From Marinobacter arenosus (GTDB lineage Bacteria; Pseudomonadota; Gammaproteobacteria; Pseudomonadales; Oleiphilaceae), in assembly GCF_019264345.1 (NCBI RefSeq), contig NZ_JAHVAO010000001.1, forward strand, positions 248,001-312,000: DNA of 64,000 nt, read 5' to 3'. Under the pieces are notes generated by a model that worked only from the letters and a program-made list of their open reading frames with translations, was not told where the DNA came from and did no database searches. The translations under genes and the position numbers were made by a program. This document shows, one piece after another, positions 17,128 to 25,999 of this stretch (position 1 is its first letter; every line of letters begins with the position of its first letter).

Positions 17128-18249
17128 ATGCCAAAGTTTTTGCATACGGCAGACTGGCAGATGGGCCGGGCGTTTACCCGTTTCGAAACGGAGGACGGTG
17201 CCGCCCTGGTCGAGGCCCGGTTCGAGGCCATTGAAACGCTTGCACGGCTGGCCAATGAGCATCACTGCGATGCGGTACTGGTCGCCGGTGACGTCTTTGA
17301 CGCCCAAACGGTGTCCGACCGCACCATACGGCGGGTATTCAACGCCACGAAGGGATTTGCCGGTCCCTGGGTCATGCTTACGGGTAACCACGACGCCGCT
17401 CTGGCAGAGAGTGTCTGGACGCGAGCCCAGCGCCTGGGTGCGGTACCGGAGAATGTGCATCTCGCGCTGCAGCCTGGCGTGATAGATCTGGAACCCGAGC
17501 GCCTCAGCATCCTCTGCGCGCCGCTGACCCAGCGCCACACGTATGGTGATCTCACCGAGCCATTCAGTGGTTACGAGACGCCGGAAGGTTCCATCAGAAT
17601 CGGCCTGGCCCATGGCAGTGTCCAGGGCCTGTTGCCGGACGAGATTGATTCCACCAACCCCATCGCACCGAACCGTGCTGAAGCCAGCAGGCTCGACTAC
17701 CTCGCCCTGGGCGACTGGCACGGTACCAAACAGATTGATGAGCGCACTTGGTACAGCGGGACGCCCGAGCCGGAAAGGTTTCGTAACAACGAAGCAGGCA
17801 ATGCCCTGATCGTTGAGGTCTCCGAGCCAGGGGCAGCACCGACAGTGACGCAACTACCAACCGGTCGGTATCAATGGCACCAATGGCAGGAAACCCTCGC
17901 GGTACACTCCGATCTTGAACAGTTGCTGGAACGTTTGAACACCTTGCCCGAATCCGCCGTTGTTGATCTGCGCCTCGAAGGCTCGGTGACCCTGGCCGGC
18001 GAGGAAACCCTGTTGAAGGCGTTGTCGGTTGCGGAAGCACGATTCCGCAGCCTTCGCTGCGAGCGAAGTGGGCTTCAGCTTGCCCCGACGGACGAAGACA
18101 TCGCGGCTCTGAAAGCGGATGGCTACGTGGGCGAAGTGGTCGAGAGCCTGCGCGATCGGCAAGAAGGCGCGCAGGATGACACCGCCCGGGATGCACTGGC
18201 TATCCTGGCGGGGTTACTGCGGGAACGTGAACAGGAGGCGGGGCAATGA
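17128..18249 (+). CDS. SbcD/Mre11-like metallophosphoesterase (YhaO-type)
   Basis: A 373-residue calcineurin-like phosphoesterase. Motif II (GDVFD, Asp55), motif III (GNHDAA, Asn87-His88) and the later His162 are standard for SbcD/Mre11 nucleases. Two positions differ: motif I reads HTADWQMG with Gln11 where Mre11 has the metal-binding His, and the last motif is GDWH at 195-198 instead of GHxH. The C-terminal third is variable and helical. The gene overlaps the RAD50-like partner by 4 bp, so they are probably made together as a complex acting on DNA ends. It is related to Bacillus YhaO by layout; nuclease activity is not proven by sequence. Confidence 0.85.
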   Translation: MPKFLHTADWQMGRAFTRFETEDGAALVEARFEAIETLARLANEHHCDAVLVAGDVFDAQTVSDRTIRRVFNATKGFAGPWVMLTGNHDAALAESVWTRAQRLGAVPENVHLALQPGVIDLEPERLSILCAPLTQRHTYGDLTEPFSGYETPEGSIRIGLAHGSVQGLLPDEIDSTNPIAPNRAEASRLDYLALGDWHGTKQIDERTWYSGTPEPERFRNNEAGNALIVEVSEPGAAPTVTQLPTGRYQWHQWQETLAVHSDLEQLLERLNTLPESAVVDLRLEGSVTLAGEETLLKALSVAEARFRSLRCERSGLQLAPTDEDIAALKADGYVGEVVESLRDRQEGAQDDTARDALAILAGLLREREQEAGQ

Positions 18250-20885
18250 AGCTGCAGCGAATGCGCATCGAACAGCTGCGCCAGTTCCGCAAACCCTTTG
18301 TTCTGGACAACCTGCAGCCCGGCCTCAACCTGATTCACGGCCCCAACGAGTCCGGTAAAAGCACGCTGGTACGTGCCATCCGAGCGGCGTTTTTCGAACG
18401 CTATCGTTCAACGGCCGTTGATGACCTACGTCCGTGGGGCGACTCCGCCGCGGCGCCCACCATTGAGCTGGATTTCGAGCACGACAACCGCGTTTGGCGG
18501 CTCACCAAAAGCTTTCTGCAGCGCAAACGGTGCGACCTGGTTGTTGGCACCGAGTCATACAGTGAAGACGATGCGGAAGAAAAACTGGCTGAACTGCTGG
18601 GCTACCAGTACCCGAAACGGGGCGCCAGTAAAGCCGAGCACTGGGGCATACCGGGATTATTGTGGGTCGAGCAGGGCACCGGGCAGGACATTGAGCAGGC
18701 CATAGAACACGCCGGAGATCATCTGAAATCCGCCCTGAATTCCATGGTCGGAGAGGTGGCCAGTTCCGGGGGAGATGATCTGATCGAGACCGTTCGCAGC
18801 CAGCGGGACGTCCTGCTGACCGGAACCGGCAAGCCCCGGGGCGATTATCTGAAACTGGAAAAAGACCGCGCCCAGTACCAACTTGAAATCGAAGAGCTGA
18901 AGGAGCGAGTTCATAAATACCAGGAGCAGGTCGACCGGCTTGGCAAACTGACCCAGGACTATGAGCAGGCGGAAGCCGAACGGCCCTGGGAAGACGCTCA
19001 ACGCCATCTGGAGGAAGCCAGGGCGCGCTATCAAAAGGTTGAGCGCCTGGAGCAGGAGCAAAACCAGGAGAAGGCCACGTTTGCACAGCAGGAGCAAAAC
19101 CATCGATTGTTGCAGCAGAACAAAGAGCATCTGGAAGGGCTCAGTCGCCAATTGGAGAGCCGAAAGGCAGAGCTGGATCGCGCTGAGCACGACCTCTCCG
19201 TGTCTCAAGCACAGACGCCGGCCGTCACAGGCCGTTTAACCGAAGCCAGAACTGCCTACGAGCAGGCAGAAAAGCAACGGAAACTGGCGGGCCTGCTGCA
19301 AACCCGGCAGCGGCTGGAGCAGGATCTAAGGCGGCTGGAACAGCAACAACAAGTGATCAGCCAGAACCTCGCCAAAGCCAGGGAATACCAACAGCAGTTG
19401 GAGCAAGCCAGGCAGCAGGTCAGGGAAAACCGGATCGATCCAGAGTTGGTCAAAAAACTGCGAGCGACCGGGAGCCAGCTCAACGAAGAGACCATTCGTT
19501 CACAGACCATCGCCACCCGGTTGAGCTGGCAGCTGGACGCTGACGCATCACTGACGCTGAACAACGAACCGCTTGTCGGGCAAGGCGAACAGCAGCTTCT
19601 GGAAGAATCGACGCTGGTTATTCCCGGCGTTGGTACCCTGGGCATAACCCCCGGCGGGGAGGAACTGGCCAGCACGCGGAGGAAGCTCAAGGCGCTGGAG
19701 GAGAACCTCGCGGAACAGCTGAAGACCCTTGGCGTCGAATCGGTGAAACAGGCAGAGGATCGTCTTTCCACGTTCGAAACTGCCGAAAGAGCCGTAAAGC
19801 ACGCTGAAGATCTGTTCAAAACCGTGGCCCCGGCGGGCATGGAGCAACTCGTCTTTGAGCAAAGCGAGGCCGAAAGCGAACTGGAAAAAGCCAGGAAACA
19901 ACTGGAATCCACGCCGAAACCGGATTCGAACGAAACAGTTGCCACCCTGGAGGAAGCCGAGGCCGCGTTTAACCAGACCAGCGCCGCCCTGGATAAAGCG
20001 GAATCCGATGAGCGAGCGCATCAGTCCAGGCTGTCGGCCCTGAAGCAGGCGCGGGACAATGCCAAAACGGAATGGCAGCGGCTGGCGGATGAAGAAAAGA
20101 GCCCGGAACGCCAGCAGCAACTTCGCCAGATAATCACCGACCTGGCAAACCTCGAAAAGCAGCAGGCCGAACTGGAAGCCAGCCTTGAGCGTCGCGAACG
20201 GGAAATCCGCGATGCCCGCCCGGAGTTTCTCCGACAGGACATCGAACGCTATCAGAACGCGGTCAACCAGCTGCGTCAGACCCAGGAAAACCGTGGCCGC
20301 GAACTCCGCGATATCAAAGTCAGGCTGGAAGCCTGGGGCGCGGAAGGGCTGGAAGAGCAGCTCAACGAGAAAGAGGCGGAGCTCGACCAGTGCAATCGGC
20401 GGTACGAGGAACTGCACCGCCGTGCCCAGGCGCTGGACCTGTTGCTCAATCTGCTCACTGAAAAACGCCAGGCCCTGACACGCCGCCTGCAGGCGCCCCT
20501 GCAAAAACACCTCAACCACTATCTCTCTGTGCTTTTCCCGGAAGCCTCGCTGGAAGTGGATGAACAGCTACGGCCGGGCACCTTTAGCAGGGGCACCGAG
20601 CTTGGGCTGATCACCGAACTGAGCTTTGGCGCCCGCGAACAGATGGGCCTGATCAGCCGTCTGGCCTATGCCGATCTGCTGCGGGAAGCAGGAAGGCCGA
20701 CTCTGGTGATACTGGACGACACCCTGGTACATAGTGACAGCGACCGCCTGGAAGACATGAAGCGCATCCTGTTTGATGCGGCCAGCCGGCATCAGATATT
20801 GCTGTTTACCTGCCATCCAGAGAAGTGGCAGGACCTGGGTGTGCCGCCTGTGGATATTCAGGCATCGAAGGAGTTGGTGGCTTAG
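18246..20885 (+). CDS. RAD50/SbcC-like AAA ATPase (YhaN-type, no zinc hook)
   Basis: An 879-residue SMC-like ATPase. Walker A (GPNESGKST, residues 32-40) and the C-terminal signature LSFGAREQMGL and Walker B (LVILDDTLVHSD) bracket about 600 residues of coiled coil rich in Glu, Gln, Leu and Arg. There is no CxxC, so the zinc hook that joins RAD50 and SbcC dimers at the coil tip is missing. It is shorter than E. coli SbcC (1048 residues). Coupled to the metallophosphoesterase gene, it probably forms a DNA-end-processing or nucleic-acid tethering complex. An earlier-suggested role in DNA repair is inference. Confidence 0.88.
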   Translation: MKLQRMRIEQLRQFRKPFVLDNLQPGLNLIHGPNESGKSTLVRAIRAAFFERYRSTAVDDLRPWGDSAAAPTIELDFEHDNRVWRLTKSFLQRKRCDLVVGTESYSEDDAEEKLAELLGYQYPKRGASKAEHWGIPGLLWVEQGTGQDIEQAIEHAGDHLKSALNSMVGEVASSGGDDLIETVRSQRDVLLTGTGKPRGDYLKLEKDRAQYQLEIEELKERVHKYQEQVDRLGKLTQDYEQAEAERPWEDAQRHLEEARARYQKVERLEQEQNQEKATFAQQEQNHRLLQQNKEHLEGLSRQLESRKAELDRAEHDLSVSQAQTPAVTGRLTEARTAYEQAEKQRKLAGLLQTRQRLEQDLRRLEQQQQVISQNLAKAREYQQQLEQARQQVRENRIDPELVKKLRATGSQLNEETIRSQTIATRLSWQLDADASLTLNNEPLVGQGEQQLLEESTLVIPGVGTLGITPGGEELASTRRKLKALEENLAEQLKTLGVESVKQAEDRLSTFETAERAVKHAEDLFKTVAPAGMEQLVFEQSEAESELEKARKQLESTPKPDSNETVATLEEAEAAFNQTSAALDKAESDERAHQSRLSALKQARDNAKTEWQRLADEEKSPERQQQLRQIITDLANLEKQQAELEASLERREREIRDARPEFLRQDIERYQNAVNQLRQTQENRGRELRDIKVRLEAWGAEGLEEQLNEKEAELDQCNRRYEELHRRAQALDLLLNLLTEKRQALTRRLQAPLQKHLNHYLSVLFPEASLEVDEQLRPGTFSRGTELGLITELSFGAREQMGLISRLAYADLLREAGRPTLVILDDTLVHSDSDRLEDMKRILFDAASRHQILLFTCHPEKWQDLGVPPVDIQASKELVA

Positions 20886-20943
20886 TCTCTTCCGTGGGAT
20901 CGTTGCGTTGTTCAAAAGCTTTTTCATTCAGAGGTAAATAAAC

Positions 20944-22314
20944 GTGTCGTTCGATTCTGACGATTCAATTTCCCAAAGCACATCGCCCCTCGCCCAACCC
21001 CTAAAACTCCCCTGCGGAGCAGTCCTGCCTAACCGCATTGCCAAGGCTGCCATGACCGAAGGCCTGGCAGACGACCGGCTACACGCTACTCACTGCCATG
21101 AAACCCTTTATCGGCGCTGGTCCGATGGCGGTGCAGGGCTGTTGATTACCGGCAACGTGATGATTGATCACCGGGTGCTGGAGCGGCCGGGTAACGTGGC
21201 GATTGATCCGGCGCCCGATTTAACAAAAGGGAAGGGCGAGCCCGAGGGTATGGCGCAATTGCGTGCCTGGGCTGAGGCGGGCACCCGCAACGGCAACCAT
21301 TTGTGGATGCAGATCTCCCATGCCGGACGGCAGTCGCCGCGTTACGTTACCTCGCGCCCGATGGGGCCTTCGGCGGTGCAGCTATCGCTGATGGGCAACT
21401 ACGCGCGCCCTCGGGCGCTCTCGGAGCCGGAGATCCTCGACTTTATCCAGCGCTTTGCCAACGTGGCCCGGATCGCCAAGGAGGCGGGCTTCACCGGCGT
21501 TCAGGTGCATGGGGCCCATGGGTATTTGTTGTCGTCTTTTCTGTCGCCGGTCACCAACCAGCGCACCGATCGCTGGGGTGGCTCGCTGGAAAATCGCGCC
21601 CGTTTCCTGCTCGAGGTGGTCCGCGCGACTCGCGAAGCTGTGGGGCCGGAGTTTCCGGTAGCGGTGAAGCTCAATTCCGACGATTTCCGCAAGGGCGGCT
21701 TTTCACTCGATGAGTCTGTGAGTGTGGTGCGCTGGCTCAATGAAGAGGGTATTGATCTGCTGGAGGTGTCCGGCGGCACCTACGAACAGCCGCGGCTGCT
21801 CGGGTACAGTGGCGATTCCGAAACCGCGAGCGACGGGCCGGCCATGCGGGAAAGCACTCGCAAACGGGAAGCTTACTTCCTGGATTATGCCCAGACGATT
21901 CGAGAGGTGTGCGACTGCCCGCTGATGGTCACCGGTGGATTCCGGACGCGCACGTTTATGGAAGAGGCGATTGCCAGCGGCGAAACCGACGTGATTGGCC
22001 TTGGCCGGCCGCTCTGCACGGATCCGGATACACCCAGGGATCTGCTTGAAGGGCGCATCGAAAAGACCGTTTGCCACGAAGATCACGTCAAGCTTGCCCA
22101 GCGCGGATTTTTCTCTCCGGCCAGTCCGCTGATGCCACTCAAAATCATAAATGTACTGGGCGGCCAGGCCTGGTATTACCAGCAGATTTTCCGGTTGGCG
22201 GATGGCAAAGAGGCTGACCCGGAGCTGGGTCTCCTCAAGGCCGTCGGGGCATACGTGAAGGATGAACTGAGCCGGGCCCGGCGGGTGAAGAAGGCCCGGC
22301 TTATTGCAAGATGA
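20944..22314 (+). CDS. NADH:flavin oxidoreductase, Old Yellow Enzyme family
   Basis: A 456-residue TIM-barrel flavoenzyme with a GTG start at 20944. Family hallmarks include HGAHGYLLSSFLSP (the catalytic His-x-x-His/Gly region), the DRWGGSLENRARF motif, and the LIEVSGGTYE strand before the FMN phosphate loop (GGFRTR, GLGRPL). Such enzymes reduce activated alkenes or nitro compounds using NAD(P)H and FMN; the physiological substrate is unknown. It converges on the SDR gene, with a 14-bp 3' overlap. Confidence 0.9.
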   Translation: MSFDSDDSISQSTSPLAQPLKLPCGAVLPNRIAKAAMTEGLADDRLHATHCHETLYRRWSDGGAGLLITGNVMIDHRVLERPGNVAIDPAPDLTKGKGEPEGMAQLRAWAEAGTRNGNHLWMQISHAGRQSPRYVTSRPMGPSAVQLSLMGNYARPRALSEPEILDFIQRFANVARIAKEAGFTGVQVHGAHGYLLSSFLSPVTNQRTDRWGGSLENRARFLLEVVRATREAVGPEFPVAVKLNSDDFRKGGFSLDESVSVVRWLNEEGIDLLEVSGGTYEQPRLLGYSGDSETASDGPAMRESTRKREAYFLDYAQTIREVCDCPLMVTGGFRTRTFMEEAIASGETDVIGLGRPLCTDPDTPRDLLEGRIEKTVCHEDHVKLAQRGFFSPASPLMPLKIINVLGGQAWYYQQIFRLADGKEADPELGLLKAVGAYVKDELSRARRVKKARLIAR

Positions 22315-23119
22315 TTCTCTGGATCGAGCGGGGAATAAACCGGGTGATAAATTCGGCAAGGTAGGTCTGTGGTGTAACCAGATATCTGGGTTTGGGTCGT
22401 GTCGCCTCTGCGGCCCTGTAAATCTTTTTCGCGACGTCCGATGCACTGGCGGTAAAAGGCTTGATGCTGGCGCCTGGCGCGAGCGCTGCTTCCATCGCTT
22501 TGTACTTTTCCCAGTGCACGGCGCTTGCCCGGCCAAGCAGGGGCTGCAAAGCCGCGAGTGCATGTTCTCTGAAGCGTGTCTTCACCGGCCCCGGGAGCAC
22601 CAGCGAAACACTTTCCAGGCTTTTGCTGCCCTGTTCATCAAACCAGAAGCTTTCATGGCCCGTGTTCATCGCGGATTTGGCGGCACAGTAAGCGCCTTTC
22701 ATTTTCTGGGGCGTGATGGAGAGCACGGAGCTAACCGCGATGACCCGCAAGGGTATGCCGTGTTGTTCGCAGAGCTCCAGGCAGACAGCTGCCAGCTTGA
22801 TGGGGCCGAACACGTGTGTGCTGAATTGCTTGCTCCACATGGATTCGGACAGGTCGCGAAGCGCGCCGAATTGCCCATAGCCGGAGTTGTTGACCAGGAT
22901 TACGCTTTCGGCCGCGGCGATTTCGCTGTCCAGCTCGCCTGCAAGGCCCTCGATCTGATCAAAGGACTCAAGGTCCAGTGTCATCTCGAGGGCTGCGGAC
23001 TCCACGCCTGTTGGCTGTCGTGAGAGGGCAATAACTCTGTAGCCTTGCCGGGCAAAAAGGTCGCAGGCCTCACGGCCAATGCCGGCGCTGGCGCCGGTTA
23101 TCAGGGCCAGTTTTGTCAT
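22301..23119 (-). CDS. Short-chain dehydrogenase/reductase
   Basis: A 272-residue classical SDR. The N-terminal NAD(P) motif TGASAGIG, the NNSGYG stabilising motif, a catalytic serine (AVSSV) and the YCAAK active-site pair are all present. The C-terminal 60 residues are basic and may help membrane association, as in several acyl or sterol SDRs. The substrate cannot be inferred. It is 39 bp from the Gfo/Idh/MocA gene upstream on the same strand, so the two may be co-transcribed. Confidence 0.92.
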   Translation of the reverse strand: MTKLALITGASAGIGREACDLFARQGYRVIALSRQPTGVESAALEMTLDLESFDQIEGLAGELDSEIAAAESVILVNNSGYGQFGALRDLSESMWSKQFSTHVFGPIKLAAVCLELCEQHGIPLRVIAVSSVLSITPQKMKGAYCAAKSAMNTGHESFWFDEQGSKSLESVSLVLPGPVKTRFREHALAALQPLLGRASAVHWEKYKAMEAALAPGASIKPFTASASDVAKKIYRAAEATRPKPRYLVTPQTYLAEFITRFIPRSIQRIILQ

Positions 23120-23158
23120 CGCAGTCTGCGCATCCGAATTTCATCCATTCAACGTGTC

Positions 23159-24205
23159 TTAAAGGGAGACAACCGCGCCGTTCGATTCTGCGGATTCGAA
23201 AAGCGCAGACATTACCCGGTGGCAGGCCAGGCTGCGCTTCGGCCACGTGTCCTCCAGCTCACCCGTCAGGATAATGTCCGAGAACTTCTCGACGAGCTTC
23301 ACCACGTGGTCGCACGGCTCCACCTCCTGCACCGTGTCCTTGCCCTCCACGTCACCCAGGATGTACCTCGAGCTTCCGGTGAATCGTTCTCCGTAGGCGG
23401 CGAAATTGCCACTTCTGCCTTGTCCGCCAACCAGATCGTCGATGCGGATAAGGCCGGCGTCGCCAACCATTTCTACCTGCGAGCGGTGCGCGAGTTCGCA
23501 ACCCGCATCAAAGGTTGCCATACGGCCGTTGGCAAACCACAGGGTGCCACCACAGGCGACGATGGTATCGATGGAGTTCTTTGAGACGAAGTTCATCTGG
23601 ACGCGCTCGGGCAGTTCGTACCCGTAGCTCCACAGTGTGGCACTGATTGGATACCAGCCCTGATCACCAAAACAGCCCATGGGTTCCCGGGATTTGTCGG
23701 TGCGGCCGTTGCCGCCTTCATACCATTCCCTGGAGGGTGCCTTGAAGGTGAACGCGCTGGTCACACGCCTGACATCGCCGATGTCGCCGTTTGCAATACG
23801 CTTCTCGATCTCTTGCGTGCGCGTGCTGTGCAGCCACATGGTTCCGTCCATGAACTGGACGCCGTTCTCTTTGCAGACTTCGATGGCTTTTTCGATGCCG
23901 TCAGCCAGGGGCTTTTCGGCGTAAACGTGCTTGCCGGCGCGGGCTGCTTTCTTGATCCATTCGTTACGCAACGCTGTCGGAACAGGAAGATACACGGCGT
24001 CGATACTGTCATCAGCGAGAAGCTCATCGTAGGAACCGAAAGCCTGCGGCACGTTGTGCTCGTCTGCCCAGGCCTGGGCACGGTCGAGAGCACGGCTCGC
24101 AACGGCGGCGACCTCAGCGTTTTTGGCATCGTGCATTCCCGCCACCACCTTGGTGGCAATTTCGGCGGTACCAATGATTCCCCAGCGGATTTTGCGATTT
24201 TCCAT
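23159..24205 (-). CDS. Gfo/Idh/MocA-family oxidoreductase
   Basis: A 348-residue NAD(P)-dependent oxidoreductase. The N-terminal Rossmann motif is IRWGIIGTAEIA and the EKPLADGIEKA motif (with the catalytic lysine) is intact near residue 100, followed by the dimerising beta-sheet domain. Start at 24205 is supported by a GGAG site about 8 nt upstream. Enzymes of this family act on sugars, inositol or trans-dihydrodiols; the substrate here is unknown. It probably heads a unit with the SDR gene. Confidence 0.92.
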   Translation of the reverse strand: MENRKIRWGIIGTAEIATKVVAGMHDAKNAEVAAVASRALDRAQAWADEHNVPQAFGSYDELLADDSIDAVYLPVPTALRNEWIKKAARAGKHVYAEKPLADGIEKAIEVCKENGVQFMDGTMWLHSTRTQEIEKRIANGDIGDVRRVTSAFTFKAPSREWYEGGNGRTDKSREPMGCFGDQGWYPISATLWSYGYELPERVQMNFVSKNSIDTIVACGGTLWFANGRMATFDAGCELAHRSQVEMVGDAGLIRIDDLVGGQGRSGNFAAYGERFTGSSRYILGDVEGKDTVQEVEPCDHVVKLVEKFSDIILTGELEDTWPKRSLACHRVMSALFESAESNGAVVSL

Positions 24206-24755
24206 AGTCAGTCTCCAATCAGGTTTTCCTGGTCCACGATCCGTTTGAGCTTATACCCCGGAAGCCGATACTGCCCCCGGTATTGGAAGGCATTCTGGGC
24301 ATCCTGACTCTGAACCCGAGTTAACACTCTGCTGCCAATCGCTCGGGTCCATGACATACCCAATGGGACTCGTTTTCTGATGGGTATGAGTTGTCCTCTT
24401 GGCTAACCACATTACCGAAAAACCAGCCCCGGAGTAACGGTGGTACGCCCTTGAACGACGACCTTTGACCTTGCCAAGATTGTCCAGACGTTCCAGTCGC
24501 TGTTTTTTTGGCCACTTCTCATTGAACGGCTCCTCAGGATTCCTGTTTTGTGATTGTTACTAACCCGTTGATACGCCCGCAGAAGGGCTTCTCGCTCAAC
24601 CATTCCAGCGAAACCAATGCGACAGATCCATCAATATTCAGCTTGACATGTAGCTGGGCACTACCTATGCCTATATAACGGCTGGTTAACAACAAAAAGA
24701 ACCGGTCGTAAAGAAAGTTGACAGATGTCAGGGTCAATGCGACGGAGTGCGTACC
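24206..24755. other. 550-bp noncoding gap between divergent genes
   Basis: No coding frame here shows a convincing protein family. The sequence is more A/T-rich than its flanks. It contains TTGACA at 24643-24648 with a weak TATGCC 17 bp on, a candidate promoter for the AraC gene, and the palindrome TGACAgaTGTCA at 24719-24730. A run of T near 24507-24513 is not preceded by a clear stem. The left 100 bp must carry the promoter of the Gfo/Idh/MocA gene. The size suggests a regulatory or degraded region. Confidence 0.5.
24719..24730. promoter_or_regulatory. Palindrome upstream of the AraC gene (possible operator)
   Basis: TGACA-GA-TGTCA is a perfect 5-bp inverted repeat 26 bp upstream of the regulator's ATG at 24756 and just before its GGAG site. 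TTGACA at 24643 repeats one half. It could be an autoregulatory binding site, but length alone makes chance occurrence possible. Confidence 0.3.
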
Positions 24756-25586
24756 ATGGAAAAGGCTACCATTGTGCTTTTGGATGCCACCCAATACGGA
24801 GCTGACCAAGAGCTTGCCAGAATTATTGATACAAGGTTCCCTTTGGAGCGCCGTGACAAAAATGCCGGACTGGATGACATTGGTGCAAACGGTGAGAATG
24901 TCATTCTCTGTTTTGAATTCGACTTTCCCGATATCTCGACACTCTCTCTTCTCAACGAGACGAAACACGATCATCCCTCGATCCCAATCCTGATGTTTAC
25001 CGAACAGCACTCTGAAGCGCTGGCGGTCTGGGCATTGCGGGCACGCGTGTGGAATTACTTTGTCAAACCGGTTGCACCGGAGGCGGTTCTGTCGTCGCTA
25101 TCGATTCTGGCCAGCATGATGGCCACGCCGAGAATACGAGATTGTCGGAATCTCGTTATCCCGCCGCAGCGTTTGCCGGACGATGCCCGTTTTCAGAAGC
25201 ATCGGGCAGAGGACAAGCTTGTTGAATTGGCCGTTGCCCACATAGAGCAACACTTGCACGAGAAATTGTGCCAGAGCGACATCGCAGACCGGTGCAACAC
25301 AACCAGCTATCACTTGAGTCGGGCGTTCAAGCAGCTCTATGGAATCACGTTCCAGGATTACATCATGCGCCGCCGGCTGGACCGAGCCGGTGAGCTTCTT
25401 CGTAATGCCAGTGCGACCGTCTCGGATGTTTGCTGGACGGTTGGTTTCAGGGATGCGTCCTATTTTTCCCGGATGTTTCACCGCCACACCGGGATGACAC
25501 CGTCCCAGTATCGACGTAAGTGGCTGAATACACGGGTTGAGCATGAACAAACCGACCTTAATGTCCCGGTGGCCCTGCGTCCCTGA
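24756..25586 (+). CDS. AraC-family regulator with N-terminal pseudo-receiver domain
   Basis: A 276-residue protein. Residues 1-115 look like a CheY receiver: Asp10 after the first strand, Thr82 and Lys104 at switch positions, but Glu54 (CFEFDFPD) replaces the phosphoacceptor aspartate. Residues about 170-272 form a double helix-turn-helix AraC domain (LCQSDIADRCNTTSYHLSRAF; VSDVCWTVGFRDASYFSRMF, described in outline). The start at 24756 has a GGAG site; a GTG at 24747 is in frame. The gene lies immediately upstream of flp, so it is a good candidate activator of the Tad locus. Confidence 0.86.
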   Translation: MEKATIVLLDATQYGADQELARIIDTRFPLERRDKNAGLDDIGANGENVILCFEFDFPDISTLSLLNETKHDHPSIPILMFTEQHSEALAVWALRARVWNYFVKPVAPEAVLSSLSILASMMATPRIRDCRNLVIPPQRLPDDARFQKHRAEDKLVELAVAHIEQHLHEKLCQSDIADRCNTTSYHLSRAFKQLYGITFQDYIMRRRLDRAGELLRNASATVSDVCWTVGFRDASYFSRMFHRHTGMTPSQYRRKWLNTRVEHEQTDLNVPVALRP

Positions 25587-25665
25587 ACATTAACTTTCTG
25601 CAAGATTCTCCTGTTTTTTGCCCAGAATAGTCCTAACCCACCTGTAACACTCCTGACTAATCTGA

Positions 25666-25696
25666 CCTTACGGCGAACGGAAACGCCGCCGTAAGG
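25666..25696 (+). promoter_or_regulatory. Inverted repeat in the flp leader
   Basis: CCTTACGGCG (25666-25675) pairs perfectly over 10 bp with CGCCGTAAGG (25687-25696), with an 11-nt spacer, 33 bp before the pilin ATG. As RNA it would form a stable 5' stem-loop that may protect the abundant pilin mRNA; as DNA it could be an operator. There is no T-run after it, so a terminator is unlikely. Confidence 0.55.
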
Positions 25697-25728
25697 AAAC
25701 TCAGATAATCAATAGCAGGAGCTAGATG

Positions 25729-25923
25729 ATGAAAAACCTCAAGTCAAAAATTGCTCAGTTTCTTCGCGATGAAGAAGGTCTGGAACTGTCCGAGTATGCG
25801 GTAGCGGGTTCTCTTATCGTCATTGGAACCGTTGCGGCCTTTGCCGCTCTGTCAACTGAAATCGGTCTGGCGATCGACGAGATCACCGGTGTGATCAGAG
25901 ACGGAGCGCCGGCGGCTCCATGA
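25729..25923 (+). CDS. flp: Flp/Fap-type major pilin
   Basis: A 64-residue type IVb pilin. A basic leader is followed by the processing site EEG/LELSEYA, with Glu5 and Tyr6 of the mature protein as expected of the Flp family, and a hydrophobic helix (AVAGSLIVIGTVAAFAALS). Mature subunits polymerise into the Tad adhesive pilus after cleavage by the TadV prepilin peptidase. The ATG at 25729 is preferred over the ATG at 25726 because of the AGGAG at 25717-25721. It opens the tad locus. Confidence 0.95.
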   Translation: MKNLKSKIAQFLRDEEGLELSEYAVAGSLIVIGTVAAFAALSTEIGLAIDEITGVIRDGAPAAP

Positions 25924-25944
25924 GGAGCTAAACCAAGGAAGGGG

Positions 25945-25977
25945 TGGCTACGGGATCATCCAGATTCCGTACCGCCA
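25945..25977 (+). terminator. Imperfect stem-loop after flp
   Basis: TGGCTACGG (25945-25953) pairs with CCGTACCGCCA (25967-25977), with a two-base bulge, in the 76-bp gap between flp and tadV. It lacks a T-run. It could stabilise the pilin transcript 3' end or reduce read-through into the tad genes, but this is inference. Confidence 0.35.
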
Positions 25978-25999
25978 GCTCACAGGAGTGTGGACTCTC

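Noticed and set aside
19548..20519. 323-codon minus-strand frame inside the RAD50-like gene
   Set aside because: Low-complexity Phe/Leu/Gln-rich product is the antisense of a coiled coil.
24321..24515. 64-codon minus-strand frame in the long noncoding gap
   Set aside because: No motif, no ribosome site and no conserved-looking sequence; not enough to call a gene.
24534..25010. 158-codon minus-strand frame overlapping the AraC start
   Set aside because: Mostly antisense of the receiver-like domain; no family.
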